DNA of 56,536 nt from an uncultured Acidobacteriia bacterium (GTDB lineage: Bacteria > Acidobacteriota > Terriglobia > Bryobacterales > Bryobacteraceae). Positions 32,332 through 41,387 of this stretch are shown in pieces (the stretch's first letter is position 1; the number at the start of each line of letters is the position of its first letter). The stretch covers positions 1-56,536 of the forward strand of contig CAIXXM010000020.1 of assembly GCA_903923395.1 (NCBI GenBank). The letters run 5' to 3'. Both the position numbers and the translations under genes were made by a program. The notes beneath the pieces are model-generated. The model was not told the origin of the DNA. It saw only the letters and a list, made by a program, of their open reading frames with translations, and ran no database searches.

Positions 32332-34653
32332 ATGACCAGCGTGCGAGCCCTTTTCGGAATCGTTTACTGTGCCGCCGCACTAGGCGCGCAGACCGTGGAT
32401 TTCAACCGGCAGGTGCATCCGATTCTTGCCTCGCGGTGTGTGGTTTGCCATTCGACCGAAAAACGGTCGGGCGGGCTGTCGCTCGCAACCCTGCAAGCGA
32501 CGCTGGACGGCGGGCGCAGCGGCGCTACCGTACGTCCGGGCAAAGGAGCAGAAAGCCTTCTCATTCAGCGCATGACCGGCGAGATGGAACCCCGCATGCC
32601 GATGGGTGGCCGTCCAGTGAGCGAAACCGAAATCGCCCTCATCCGCAAATGGATCGACGAAGGCGCACGTGCGACCCCGACCTCCGCGCCAGCCATTCCG
32701 AAGTGGGAAGCCCCGCTCAGTTTGACGAAGCCTGCGATTCCGGGAGAGACACGGCAAGGCTGGGATGCCCCGCTGGACCGCTTCACCGCCACCTACCTTG
32801 CCAAGCACAAGATCACCCCCGCCGACCCCGTCGCCGACGCTACTTATTACCGCCGCGTCTCGCTCGATATCCAGGGACTGCTGCCGCCCCCGGCCAAACT
32901 CCAAGCCTTTCTTGCGGACAAAGACCCGGCGAAGCGGCAGAAACTGGTGGAAGCTCTGCTCGCAGATAATCACGCCTATGCCGAACACTGGATCTCCTTC
33001 TGGAATGACCTGCTGCGCAATGACGAAGGCGTGAATTATTACTCAGAAACGGCTTCGCGCAAAAGCATTACCCCGTGGCTGCTCAGCGCCCTCGAAAAGA
33101 ACATGCCCTACGACGAGATGACGCGGCATCTCCTCAACCCCACAGGCCCCGCCGACCCCGAGGGCTTTCTCATCGGCGTGAACTGGCGAGGCACGGTTTC
33201 AGCCAGCCAGACCCCGGCGCTGCAGGCCGCGCAGAACACGGCGCAAATCTTCCTCGGCGTCAACTTGAAGTGCAATTCCTGCCATGACAGCTTCATCAGC
33301 AAGTGGAAGCTGAAGGATGCCTATGCGCTGGCGGCTTACTTCTCTGAGCAACCCAAACTGCAGCTCTACCGCTGCGACGTGGCGCAGGAGAAATACACCG
33401 AAGCCGCCTTCCTCTTCAAAGAACTGGACCGCGGCCCCGCGCCGGCCGCACTGAAGGACCGCCGCGCCCTCGCCGCCGATATCTTCACGGACCCCCGCAA
33501 CGGACGTCTCGCCCGCACCCTGGTCAACCGCCTCTGGCAGCGTGTGATGGGCCGCGGGCTGGTGGAAGATCCCGATGAAATGGATGGCGAACCTTGGAGT
33601 CCCGAACTGCTCGACTACCTCGCAGCAGATTTCGCCGAACACCACTACGACATACGCCACTTGCTGGCCACGATCCTGACTTCGCGCACGTACCAACTCC
33701 CGGCCGTGACTTCGAATCCGAAGGAATATACGTTCCGGGGTCCGGAGGTCCGCCGTCTGACCGCCGAAGAGTTTGCCGATGGCATTGGGGCCATCACGGG
33801 CGAATGGCATACACTGCAATCCGGCGCGCGCCCCACGTACACACGGGAGTGGCACACCGCCGCGAGTCCGCTGACGAAAGCCCTGGGCCGGCCGATTCGC
33901 GATCAGGTTTACAGCGTGCGGGATAACAATGCCACCACCCTGCAAGCGCTGGAACTGGTGAATGGGGAAGCGCTGACGCACTGGCTCAACCGCGGCGCGA
34001 AGAAACTCCTCGGCCAACTGCCGCCGGAGCCCGTCAGCCTGTTCAACGTCACATGGAAAAACAAGCAGCCGGGCAAGTTTGATATCGATATTTCCAAAGC
34101 CAAGCGGCTCTATCTCGTGGTGCAGGACCGCGGCTCTTACTCGCCTGAAAAGGTGGAGGCGGCGTGGAACCCCATTGAACTCATCGGCCCGAAGGGAAGT
34201 GTGCCGCTCGAATCGTTGAAACCGCTCGCGGATGCAGGTCTACGGCTTCGCGCCACACCCGGTCCGGGAATTGCCGTGAAGACGCCTTCCGTCGTCGCGT
34301 ATGACATCGCCGGCATGGGCTTCGTCCGGCTCACTGGCAACACAGGCATTGAGAACGCGGAAATCACCTCAGACCTCAATCCGCAACTCCGCTTCTTCAT
34401 CTTTGATGCCGAGCCCAACCTGGAACGGCTCACGCCCCCGGCGCCCGAAACGCCTCTGCCCGCGCCGCCTGTGATGCGTTCGGCCGGGCAGCTCACGGAC
34501 TGGATATTCTGGTATGCACTGGGCCGCGCGCCCTCTGCTGCCGAAAAGCAAATCGCAACCCAAACTCTGGGGGCCGCAACGCCCTCCGCCGAAGGTCTTG
34601 CCGATCTTCTCTGGGCCGTCACCATGAAGCCCGAATTTCAGTTGATCCATTGA
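32332..34653 (+). CDS. Cytochrome c / DUF1549 / DUF1553 protein, short form
   Basis: A 773-residue exported protein of the PSCyt1-DUF1549-DUF1553 family. A signal peptide (ALFGIVYCAAALGAQ) precedes the haem motif CVVCH (C36, C39, H40), then an RMPMGGRPVSETEIALIRKWIDEGA block, DUF1549 (LDRFTATYLAKHKITPADP; SLDIQGLLPPPAKLQAFLAD; WISFWNDLLRNDEG), a second CNSCHDSF motif, and DUF1553 (LARTLVNRLWQRVMGRGLVEDPDEM). It lacks the large central insert of the 1016-residue relative but has a C-terminal extension (about 565-700) with carbohydrate-binding-like beta strands. ATG at 32332 is preferred over the TTG at 32326. A DUF1501 gene follows after 6-12 bp, completing the usual pair. Confidence 0.9.
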   Translation: MTSVRALFGIVYCAAALGAQTVDFNRQVHPILASRCVVCHSTEKRSGGLSLATLQATLDGGRSGATVRPGKGAESLLIQRMTGEMEPRMPMGGRPVSETEIALIRKWIDEGARATPTSAPAIPKWEAPLSLTKPAIPGETRQGWDAPLDRFTATYLAKHKITPADPVADATYYRRVSLDIQGLLPPPAKLQAFLADKDPAKRQKLVEALLADNHAYAEHWISFWNDLLRNDEGVNYYSETASRKSITPWLLSALEKNMPYDEMTRHLLNPTGPADPEGFLIGVNWRGTVSASQTPALQAAQNTAQIFLGVNLKCNSCHDSFISKWKLKDAYALAAYFSEQPKLQLYRCDVAQEKYTEAAFLFKELDRGPAPAALKDRRALAADIFTDPRNGRLARTLVNRLWQRVMGRGLVEDPDEMDGEPWSPELLDYLAADFAEHHYDIRHLLATILTSRTYQLPAVTSNPKEYTFRGPEVRRLTAEEFADGIGAITGEWHTLQSGARPTYTREWHTAASPLTKALGRPIRDQVYSVRDNNATTLQALELVNGEALTHWLNRGAKKLLGQLPPEPVSLFNVTWKNKQPGKFDIDISKAKRLYLVVQDRGSYSPEKVEAAWNPIELIGPKGSVPLESLKPLADAGLRLRATPGPGIAVKTPSVVAYDIAGMGFVRLTGNTGIENAEITSDLNPQLRFFIFDAEPNLERLTPPAPETPLPAPPVMRSAGQLTDWIFWYALGRAPSAAEKQIATQTLGAATPSAEGLADLLWAVTMKPEFQLIH

Positions 34654-34659
34654 GGGGAA

Positions 34660-36102
34660 ATGCCAATGCACGCTGACGAACTTCGCACGTATTCCCGTAT
34701 TTCCCGCCGTGGCTTCATGGGTGTCTCCGCTGCCGGAACGCTGGCGGCGCTCCACGGCACGGCGCCATCGCTGCTGCAGGGGGCGACCGCGCCGAAAGCC
34801 ACCGCGGACAGCGTCATCGTTCTATGGATGGCGGGCGGCATGGCGCAAACCGAAACCTTCGATCCCAAGCGCTACACGCCTTTCGAACCGGGCGTCCGCA
34901 CCGAAAAAGTGCTGAGCACGTTCCCGCAGATCGATACCGTTGTCGACAACATCAAGCTCTCGAAGGGCCTGGAACGCGTCGCCAAAGTGATGGACCGCGG
35001 GGCACTGATCCGCACCTTCCAGGCGGCTGATCTCGGCTTCATTCTGCATTCGCGACACCAGTTCCACTGGCACACAGGGTACATTCCGCCGCAATCGGTG
35101 GCCGTGCCGCACCTGGGGTCCATGGTGGCGCGCACGCTGGGCCCACGGAATCCTACCGTGCCGGCCTTTGTTTCCATTGGGCAGGATCTGGAAATCGGTG
35201 CCGAAAGCCCGGCGCTGAAGAGCTTCCACACTGCTGGTTTCCTCGGTTCGGAATACGGCCCGTTCTTAATCAAAGACCCGCAGGATGCCGCTGCTGCGGT
35301 GCGTCCGCCGGCCGAACTGGGAGACACACGCTTCGCCAGCCGCCGGAAACTCTACGAAAAGCTGCTTTCGACCGAACCGGTGTATCAGGAATCGAGTGAT
35401 TTCCAGCGCACTTCGCTCATCAAGTCACTGGATGCGGCGGACCGCCTTCTGACCTCGCCTTCCGCCAAGGCGTTCGATCTTTCCCTCGAACCCAAGAAGA
35501 GCTTCGATGTCTACAACAACAGCCGCTTCGGGCAGGGCTGTTTGCTGGCCCGCCGTCTGGTGGAGGCTGGTGCGCGCTATGTGGAAGTCACCACGGAATA
35601 TGTGCCCTTCCGCTACTGGGATTCCCACGAAAACGGCCATGAACGCGCGGAGACGATGAAGCAGACCATCGACGCGCCCATCGCCCAGCTGGTGCTGGAT
35701 CTGGAAGAACGCGGGCTGCTGAACCGGACGCTCGTCATTCTGGCCAGCGAATTCGGGCGCGATGCCATTACCGAAGGCAAGATCGGTAAAGAGGTCAAGA
35801 GCCAGGCCAACACGCCGGATGTGATGAGTCTGCCGAAGCACTACGGCATGCACCGGCACTTCACCGGTGCGGGTTCCGTGCTGCTGTTTGGCGGTGGCAT
35901 CAAGAAGGGTGTGGTCTACGGCAAGACGGCGGATGAGCGGCCTTGCACCACCCTCGAAAATCCTGTTCCCATGGAAGATCTGCATGCATCGATGTACCAT
36001 GCGCTTGGAATTCCGCCTGACACAGCGTATATAGTAGAAAAAAGGCCCGTTTACGTCACCAAAGACGGCAAGGGCAAGCCTATACTGGATTTGTTCGCGT
36101 GA
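34660..36102 (+). CDS. DUF1501 family Tat-exported protein
   Basis: A 480-residue DUF1501 protein with a twin-arginine signal (ISRRGFMGVSAAGTLAALHG). Family landmarks: VIVLWMAGGMAQTETFDPK, FIRTFQAADLGFILHSRHQFHWHTGY-like text, [36 protein letters not shown], and the C-terminal PKHYGMHRHFTGAGSVLLFGGGIKKG block. Two ATG codons lie six bases apart (34660 and 34666); the GAGGGG site fits the second better. It is the partner of the cytochrome-type protein just upstream. Function unknown; export and the phosphatase-like fold suggest extracytoplasmic hydrolytic or transfer chemistry. Confidence 0.9.
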   Translation: MPMHADELRTYSRISRRGFMGVSAAGTLAALHGTAPSLLQGATAPKATADSVIVLWMAGGMAQTETFDPKRYTPFEPGVRTEKVLSTFPQIDTVVDNIKLSKGLERVAKVMDRGALIRTFQAADLGFILHSRHQFHWHTGYIPPQSVAVPHLGSMVARTLGPRNPTVPAFVSIGQDLEIGAESPALKSFHTAGFLGSEYGPFLIKDPQDAAAAVRPPAELGDTRFASRRKLYEKLLSTEPVYQESSDFQRTSLIKSLDAADRLLTSPSAKAFDLSLEPKKSFDVYNNSRFGQGCLLARRLVEAGARYVEVTTEYVPFRYWDSHENGHERAETMKQTIDAPIAQLVLDLEERGLLNRTLVILASEFGRDAITEGKIGKEVKSQANTPDVMSLPKHYGMHRHFTGAGSVLLFGGGIKKGVVYGKTADERPCTTLENPVPMEDLHASMYHALGIPPDTAYIVEKRPVYVTKDGKGKPILDLFA

Positions 36103-36159
36103 TCGTCACCGCCCCCGTTTGGCAGTCGGTCCTTCCCCTTTGAATTTCCTGGAGATTTT

Positions 36160-36669
36160 ATGGCCTATACATTGAAGGTTAACGGGCAGAGCAAAACGGT
36201 CGATGTCCCGGCCGATACCCCTCTGCTGTGGGTGTTGCGTGAGGCGCTTGACCTCCAAGGCACCAAGTTCGGTTGCGGCGCGGCCCAATGCGGCGCCTGC
36301 ACTGTGCATTTGAATGGTGTCGCGATCCGCTCCTGCGTCACCCCCGTTGTCTCCGCGAACGGTAAAGCGGTTACCACTATTGAAGGGCTTTCCCCGGATG
36401 GGACGCACCCCTGCCAGATCGCATGGCAGGACGTGGACGTTCCGCAGTGCGGCTACTGCCAGGCGGGACAGATCATGTCCGCGGCAGCGCTGCTGGCGAA
36501 GAAGCCAAAGCCCACGGACAAAGATATTGATGAAGCCCTGAACGGCAATCTCTGCCGTTGTGGCACATATGTTCGAATCCGCGCGGCCGTACACAAGGCT
36601 GCGGAACTCGCGGCTGCCGGCAAACCCGCCGGTTCGCCCTCTGGTGCACGTTTGGGAGGCCGGGAATAA
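36160..36669 (+). CDS. 2Fe-2S subunit of a molybdenum hydroxylase (IorA-like)
   Basis: The 169-residue small subunit of a xanthine-oxidase-family enzyme. It contains the plant-type 2Fe-2S cluster ligands C39, C44, C47 and C59 ([17 protein letters not shown]...SC) and the second cluster C97, C100, C132 and C134 ([19 protein letters not shown]). Layout and length match isoquinoline 1-oxidoreductase alpha subunits, which pass electrons from the molybdenum site to a cytochrome or other acceptor. No FAD subunit gene is adjacent, as is usual for the Ior type. The stop overlaps the start of the large-subunit gene by one base. A Pro/Gly/Ala tail of about 15 residues follows the domain. Confidence 0.93.
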   Translation: MAYTLKVNGQSKTVDVPADTPLLWVLREALDLQGTKFGCGAAQCGACTVHLNGVAIRSCVTPVVSANGKAVTTIEGLSPDGTHPCQIAWQDVDVPQCGYCQAGQIMSAAALLAKKPKPTDKDIDEALNGNLCRCGTYVRIRAAVHKAAELAAAGKPAGSPSGARLGGRE

Positions 36670-38909
36670 TGGACCGCAGACTCTTTTTGAAAATCTCCGC
36701 GATTGCGGGCGGCGGCGTGGCCCTGGGCTTCGTCACCGAAGAGCAGGCTCTTGCACAGCGCGGCGGCGCAATGGCTCCCCCGCCCGATGTCCACAACTAC
36801 ATCACTGTTGCCGCTGACGGCACAGTGACGATCACCGCGAAGAACCCCGAAGTCGGCCAGGGCGTGCGCAACATGCTGCCCATGATGATTGCCGATGAGC
36901 TCGACGTTGATTGGAAGTCGGTCAAGACGGTGCAGGCTGATTACGACGATTCGAAGTTCGTCGGCCAGTCCGCTGGCGGTTCCACCGCGACCCCGAACAA
37001 CTGGACCCCGATGCGCCAGGTGGGTGCTGCCGGACGTTTGATGTTCGTCACCGCCGCTGCCCAAACCTGGAACGTTCCCGCCGCGGAGCTCTCCACCGGT
37101 TCCGGCAAGGTGTACCACAAGGCCTCCGGCAAGAGCATCAGCTACGGCGAACTCGCCCCGGCTGTTGCGAAACTGCCCACGCCGGATCTCGCGCAGGTGA
37201 AACTGAAGGACCCGAAGGATTACAAGATCATCGGCGTCACCAAGCCCGGCACGGAAGTTCCCAAGATCGTCACCGGCCAGCCCATCTTCGCCATCGACGT
37301 CAAAGTCCCCGGCATGCTCTGCGCTGTGTTTGAAAAGTGCGGCGTATTCGGCGGCAAGGTGGCCAGCGCGAATCTCGACGAAATCAAGAAGCTGCCCGGC
37401 GTGAAGCACGCGTTCATCATTGACCGCCCGGACGTCACCGAACCGGTCATCCCCCGCGACCCCGGCCTCGAAAGCGGCGTCGTCATCGTTGCCGATCATT
37501 ACTACCAGGCAGCGGCCGCGCGCAAGAAACTCAAGGTCACCTGGAATGAAGGTGCGCGCGCCAGCCACAGCTCGGCGAAGTATGCAGCGAAGGCGCAGGA
37601 AATGTCGAAGTCGGCACCGCAGCGCACGATCCGCAAGGACGGTGACCCGGAAGGCACGCTGAAGTCGGCCGCGAAGGTGGTGAAGGCGCAGTATTCGTAT
37701 CCTTTCATCGCACACGCCCCGCTCGAACCCCAGAACTGCACGGCGCACTTCCAAGGCGACAAGATCGAGATCTGGACCAACAGCCAGACTCCTGGCGGCG
37801 GACGCCGTATGGTCTCTGACCTCCTCGGCATTCCGGAAAAGAACGTGATCACCCACATGGTCCGCGGCGGCGGTGGTTTCGGCCGGCGTCTCACCAATGA
37901 CTACATGGTGGAAGCGGCTTACATCTCCAAGCAGGTCAACGCGCCTGTCAAGCTGATCTGGACCCGCGAAGACGACATGCGCCACGATTACTACCGTCCC
38001 GGCGGCTGGCAGAATCTGGAAGCCGGTCTGGATGCTTCGGGCAAGCTAGTGGCATGGCAGAACCACTTCATCAGCTACGGCGAAGGCGAAACCTTCGTCG
38101 GCTCCGGTGCCATGGGCCCCACGGAATTCCCGCAGCGCTTCGTTCCCAACTACGCGCTGCATGCTTCCGTGCAGCCGCTGGCCATCCGCACCGGCGCACT
38201 GCGCGCTCCTTCGAGCAACGCGTTCGCGTTCGTGATCCAGAGCTTCATCGATGAACTGGCGCACGCAGCCGGCAAGGACCCCGTGGCTTTCCGTCTGGAA
38301 ATTCTGGAATCCGTGCCCGCGGTTGCCGCAGCACCTGCTCCCGGTGCCGGTGGACGCGGCGGCGGGTTCGCGCCTCCGGGCATGAATGCCGACCGTATGA
38401 AGGGCGTGGTCAAGCTCGCTGCCGAAAAGTCCGGCTGGGGCAAGACCAAGCTCCCGAAGGGTACCGGCATGGGGATCGGCTTCCACTTCAGCCATCAGGG
38501 TTACTTCGCCGAAGTGGCCCAGGTGAGCGTGAGTGCCGATAACAAGATCAAGCTCGAAAAGGTGTGGGTGGCGGCAGACGTCGGCAGCCACATCATCAAC
38601 CCCGGCGCGGCCGATAACATCTGCCAGGGTGGCATCATTGACGGTATCTCGGAGATGATGGGCCAGGAAATCACCATCGAAAACGGCAAGGTGGTACAGG
38701 GCAACTTCGATAAGCACACCATGTTGCGGATCTCAGAAGCCCCGCCGGTGATTGAGGTGCATTACCTGAAGTCCACGTTCAACCCGACCGGTCTGGGCGA
38801 ACCTGCTCTGCCGCCGATCCTGCCTGCTGTGGCGAACGCGATCTTCGCGGCGTCCGGCAAGCGCCTCCGCGATCTGCCTCTGAAGAACCTCGGTTTCAGC
38901 TGGGCATAA
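36669..38909 (+). CDS. Molybdopterin-binding large subunit (IorB-like)
   Basis: The 746-residue catalytic subunit of a xanthine dehydrogenase-family hydroxylase. A twin-arginine signal ([21 protein letters not shown]) exports the heterodimer, with the small subunit probably carried along. Features include NPEVGQGVRNMLPMMIADELDVDWKSV, VRGGGGFGRRLTNDY (molybdopterin-binding), GALRAPSSNAFAFVIQSFIDELA and GEPALPPILPAVANAIFAA near the C-terminus. Substrate cannot be predicted; relatives act on N-heteroaromatics or aldehydes, and the haem-motif proteins just upstream could be electron acceptors (inference). A regulator resembling molybdate-binding proteins sits 2.5 kb away. The next gene overlaps its stop by one base. 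Confidence 0.93.
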   Translation: MDRRLFLKISAIAGGGVALGFVTEEQALAQRGGAMAPPPDVHNYITVAADGTVTITAKNPEVGQGVRNMLPMMIADELDVDWKSVKTVQADYDDSKFVGQSAGGSTATPNNWTPMRQVGAAGRLMFVTAAAQTWNVPAAELSTGSGKVYHKASGKSISYGELAPAVAKLPTPDLAQVKLKDPKDYKIIGVTKPGTEVPKIVTGQPIFAIDVKVPGMLCAVFEKCGVFGGKVASANLDEIKKLPGVKHAFIIDRPDVTEPVIPRDPGLESGVVIVADHYYQAAAARKKLKVTWNEGARASHSSAKYAAKAQEMSKSAPQRTIRKDGDPEGTLKSAAKVVKAQYSYPFIAHAPLEPQNCTAHFQGDKIEIWTNSQTPGGGRRMVSDLLGIPEKNVITHMVRGGGGFGRRLTNDYMVEAAYISKQVNAPVKLIWTREDDMRHDYYRPGGWQNLEAGLDASGKLVAWQNHFISYGEGETFVGSGAMGPTEFPQRFVPNYALHASVQPLAIRTGALRAPSSNAFAFVIQSFIDELAHAAGKDPVAFRLEILESVPAVAAAPAPGAGGRGGGFAPPGMNADRMKGVVKLAAEKSGWGKTKLPKGTGMGIGFHFSHQGYFAEVAQVSVSADNKIKLEKVWVAADVGSHIINPGAADNICQGGIIDGISEMMGQEITIENGKVVQGNFDKHTMLRISEAPPVIEVHYLKSTFNPTGLGEPALPPILPAVANAIFAASGKRLRDLPLKNLGFSWA

Positions 38910-39526
38910 TGCGGCTGTCTGTCCTTTCCTGCGCGGTGCTAGCCTTTGCGGTCAGCGCCGCCGCGCAGGATGTCCGTTCCGTCTCCTCCCCCGATGGCCA
39001 ACTGGTGGTCCGCATCTTCACGGCCACGCAGGAAGGCCGGGAACTCTCACGCCTTGCCTACCAGGCCGATTACCAAGGCAAACCAGCCATCACTACTTCC
39101 TATCTGGGCCTGAACCTCTGGGAACAGGAACCCATGCTGGGCGAAAACATGGGGCTGGTGGAGACGAAATCCGAACCCGGGCATTTGATTGTGCGGTACA
39201 TGCAGAACGGGTCGCTGGCGCGGCGTCTGGATGTGGAGATTCGTGTTTTCAATGAGGGTTTTGCGTTCCGGTATACGGTGGGAACGTCCATCGCGGTGCC
39301 GGAATTGTTGATTGATGATGAGGGCACGCAGGTGTTCAACGTGATCCCGGTGAGTCTGGGGGAGAAGCCGAAGCCAGGGTTCCCTGTGATTGAATGGGTC
39401 CAACACCAACGTTTTTATGCGACCAAACTGCCGAAGCGTTTCGACGGGCATGCGCCGTATACGGGACCGTGGCGGGTGGTAGCGTTGTCAGATGCCGGGC
39501 GGGCGCAGATCCTGAAGCAGTTGTAG
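38909..39526 (+). CDS. Stand-alone GH97 N-terminal domain protein
   Basis: A 205-residue exported protein (signal peptide MRLSVLSCAVLAFAVSAAAQ) that matches only the N-terminal beta-sandwich of glycoside hydrolase family 97: SSPDGQLVVRIFTATQ, YQGKPAITTSYLGLNLW, VEIRVFNEGFAFRYTV and the closing PYTGPWRVVALSDAG. In complete GH97 enzymes this sandwich is followed by a (beta/alpha)8 barrel carrying the catalytic acids, which is absent: the frame stops and a convergent gene lies 6 bp away. The start overlaps the molybdenum-enzyme stop by one base, so the domain is co-translated with it. It may be a truncated remnant or a carbohydrate-binding accessory. Confidence 0.78.
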   Translation: MRLSVLSCAVLAFAVSAAAQDVRSVSSPDGQLVVRIFTATQEGRELSRLAYQADYQGKPAITTSYLGLNLWEQEPMLGENMGLVETKSEPGHLIVRYMQNGSLARRLDVEIRVFNEGFAFRYTVGTSIAVPELLIDDEGTQVFNVIPVSLGEKPKPGFPVIEWVQHQRFYATKLPKRFDGHAPYTGPWRVVALSDAGRAQILKQL

Positions 39527-39532
39527 TGCGGG

Positions 39533-39676
39533 CTATGCGTGCTGCCATCCATCCCTGGAGCCCTGCTCGGGGATATCGCTCAGATCAATATCCCCGTCGC
39601 GGATCGCATCCAGAGCGGCCAGTTGTCTTGCTTGTTCCTCAGTTGGTATCCGCATCCCCCGTGTCGTTTTTGTCAT
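39533..39676 (-). CDS. 47-residue protein, antitoxin-like
   Basis: A very short protein coupled to the CPBP gene by a 4-bp ATGA overlap (39673-39676) and with a good site (GGAAAAG) before its ATG. The sequence is Thr/Arg-rich at the start, then helical (EEQARQLAALDAIRDG) and ends DIDLSDIPEQGSRDG. The phrase DIDLSDIPE resembles the acidic tail of small BrnA-like antitoxins, but no ribbon-helix-helix is present and no toxin gene is next to it. It could be a small regulator of the upstream protease or simply an antitoxin fragment. Coupling and ribosome site support that it is expressed. Confidence 0.55.
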   Translation of the reverse strand: MTKTTRGMRIPTEEQARQLAALDAIRDGDIDLSDIPEQGSRDGWQHA

Positions 39677-40476
39677 ACTTTTCCTTTTTCGCCATCCCCA
39701 GCCGAAATCAACTTCCCGAGAATCCACAGCGCCAACGCAACCTCGACACACACCTCAACACCAAACGGCACGCCAATTCCTCCGCAATAGTTCGCCGCCA
39801 AGTGGACACAAATCATGAGCAGCAAGTCTCCGCGGGTACGCAGGTAAAGCCCCATCATGATCACACTCAAGGCCACACTGTTGAGCAAAAACAAAGGAAT
39901 CGATAGTTGGTGCTGTGACAGCGTTCGGATGAAGAATGTCGGCAGATGCCAGGCCCACCAGATGACGCCGAGTTGCAAAGCCACGTACACCGGACGCTGG
40001 CGCACAAGCATGCGGGGCAACGCGAAGCCACGCCATCCGAACTCCTCACCCAGCGGTCCTGTATCGGTGATAAGTGTGCATGGCAACAGATAGAGGAGAC
40101 GGCCCCAGGTTGGGAGGTGGGCACGGAATTCCGGGAAGAAAAGACAAGCGACAAACACGTTTACCAGCGGAAAGCCGAGCAGAGTGGCAGCGTACCAGGG
40201 GATTGATGCAGCCCGGGGAACCAGTCGGGCCAATATTTCGAGCAATCCCGCCCAGTCTCCGGTTGCTGCAGCCATCAGCAAGCCTGCCAGGGACGGTCCA
40301 AAAGCAGCAACGTAGTGGAGCGGGTGGAGTGGTGCGCCACCTCCCCGGAGTTCACCGGAAAGCAGCGCGATGCCACCCACGCCCCAGGTAATGCCAAAAG
40401 CAAGTCCGAAATACGCCCGCAATGGAACGTCGACCGGGCTTCGACCCTGCGCAGACGGTGGCATGGGCTGGTTCAC
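39673..40476 (-). CDS. CPBP-family intramembrane metalloprotease
   Basis: A 267-residue multi-helix membrane protein of the CPBP (CAAX-processing/bacteriocin-processing, Abi) family. The motif EExxxR appears as E144-E145-F-G-W-R149 in GPLGEEFGWRGFALPRML, and a histidine motif as WAWHLPTFF (H177), the two active-site parts. Several helices surround them. These proteases act in immunity to self-made peptides and in membrane protein processing. The start overlaps the upstream DUF6526 gene by 4 bp and its end is coupled to the 47-residue gene, so it belongs to a tight five-gene operon. Target unknown. Confidence 0.9.
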   Translation of the reverse strand: MNQPMPPSAQGRSPVDVPLRAYFGLAFGITWGVGGIALLSGELRGGGAPLHPLHYVAAFGPSLAGLLMAAATGDWAGLLEILARLVPRAASIPWYAATLLGFPLVNVFVACLFFPEFRAHLPTWGRLLYLLPCTLITDTGPLGEEFGWRGFALPRMLVRQRPVYVALQLGVIWWAWHLPTFFIRTLSQHQLSIPLFLLNSVALSVIMMGLYLRTRGDLLLMICVHLAANYCGGIGVPFGVEVCVEVALALWILGKLISAGDGEKGKV

Positions 40477-40907
40477 ACCCGGTAATCATCCGCCTTCCAG
40501 CTCTTCACAGCCGCCTTGATGTCCTTCGGTGCCATGCCCTCTGCCGCAGCTTTTGCCGCGAGGGCCACGAATTCCTCATCCGACGCAAACCGCAGCGCCA
40601 CGATTTGGGTGGGCGTCAGGCGGCGGTCCAGCAGTTTGCCGGTGATGACGTAATGCCGCAGATTCTCTTCGGCACGGATGGCACGGTCCTGGGCTTTCAG
40701 GGCGAAGATGCGCGCCAGGAATGTCGTCACAAGCAGGACCAGCGTCAGGGCCAGAATTAGGGTTGCGTTATAGATGCGCTCATGGTCGCCAATTGACCGC
40801 GACACGTTCACAAGCGACCCGATCAGGATCAGTAACAGCACGGGCGCTGCGAAGAAATGAAAGGCGGGGACGAACTTGGCGTGGTTCTTAAAATTTTGTT
40901 CAGACAT
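40473..40907 (-). CDS. DUF6526 family membrane protein
   Basis: A 144-residue protein with two membrane helices at 11-35 (VPAFHFFAAPVLLLILIGSLVNV) and 46-66 (NATLILALTLVLLVTTFLARIF), followed by a cytoplasmic helical part with the family signature FALKAQDRAIRAEENLRHY and a closing LTPTQIVALRFASDEEFVALAAKAAAEG... KAAVKSWKADDYRV. The family (DUF6526) has no known function. It is the third gene of the minus-strand operon, overlapping the CPBP gene by 4 bp and following the upstream gene by 9 bp. Confidence 0.85.
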   Translation of the reverse strand: MSEQNFKNHAKFVPAFHFFAAPVLLLILIGSLVNVSRSIGDHERIYNATLILALTLVLLVTTFLARIFALKAQDRAIRAEENLRHYVITGKLLDRRLTPTQIVALRFASDEEFVALAAKAAAEGMAPKDIKAAVKSWKADDYRV

Positions 40908-40916
40908 GTCCCCGCA

Positions 40917-41387
40917 TTATAACGGCAATTTCTCCCATTGACGTCCCTGTTGTTTCGAAACCCAGCGGGAGCCGTCTGCCAGGGTGACTTCGGCCTCGCC
41001 GCCCGCCCGGTCTGATACGGACACGGCTTCGCCCGCCAGTTCCGCGCGCACCCAGCCGGAAGTCTCCAAATGTTCCAGCACGCCGCCCTCACCCAGACGC
41101 CATTTCGAGATTGCGGGCAGCGCGCCATCCACCACAGGCTTCACCACAATACGTTTGGCCACCACAGGAGGCACTTCAACACGGACAATCTTCCGTTTCG
41201 GCAGCGGTGCCGAGGCGACTTCCGCAGCCGGGGGAAAGACAAAGGGCTTCGCTGGCGGCGGGGGAAACATGGTCCGCCACAGGGATTTTCGCTGCACGCG
41301 GGGAAACTCCCTGGGCACGAGAGTTCCCAGCCACAGAGTCCCTGCCACTACAGCCAACGTGCCGGCCAGATTCCGCACGCGCTTCAC
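40917..41387 (-). CDS. Hypothetical single-pass membrane protein
   Basis: A 156-residue protein with a positively charged N-terminus and one membrane helix (NLAGTLAVVAGTLWLGTLV), then a Pro-rich linker (PPPPAKPFVFPPA) and a C-terminal beta-rich domain (VEVPPVVAKRIVVKP... GEGGVLEHLETSGWVRAELAGEAVSVSD... GSRWVSKQQGRQW) with the look of an SH3-like or small beta-barrel fold. No family recognised. It uses a GTG start at 41387 that overlaps the regulator's TGA stop (GTGA). Its position in the operon suggests an envelope function shared with the DUF6526 and CPBP proteins. Confidence 0.7.
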   Translation of the reverse strand: MKRVRNLAGTLAVVAGTLWLGTLVPREFPRVQRKSLWRTMFPPPPAKPFVFPPAAEVASAPLPKRKIVRVEVPPVVAKRIVVKPVVDGALPAISKWRLGEGGVLEHLETSGWVRAELAGEAVSVSDRAGGEAEVTLADGSRWVSKQQGRQWEKLPL

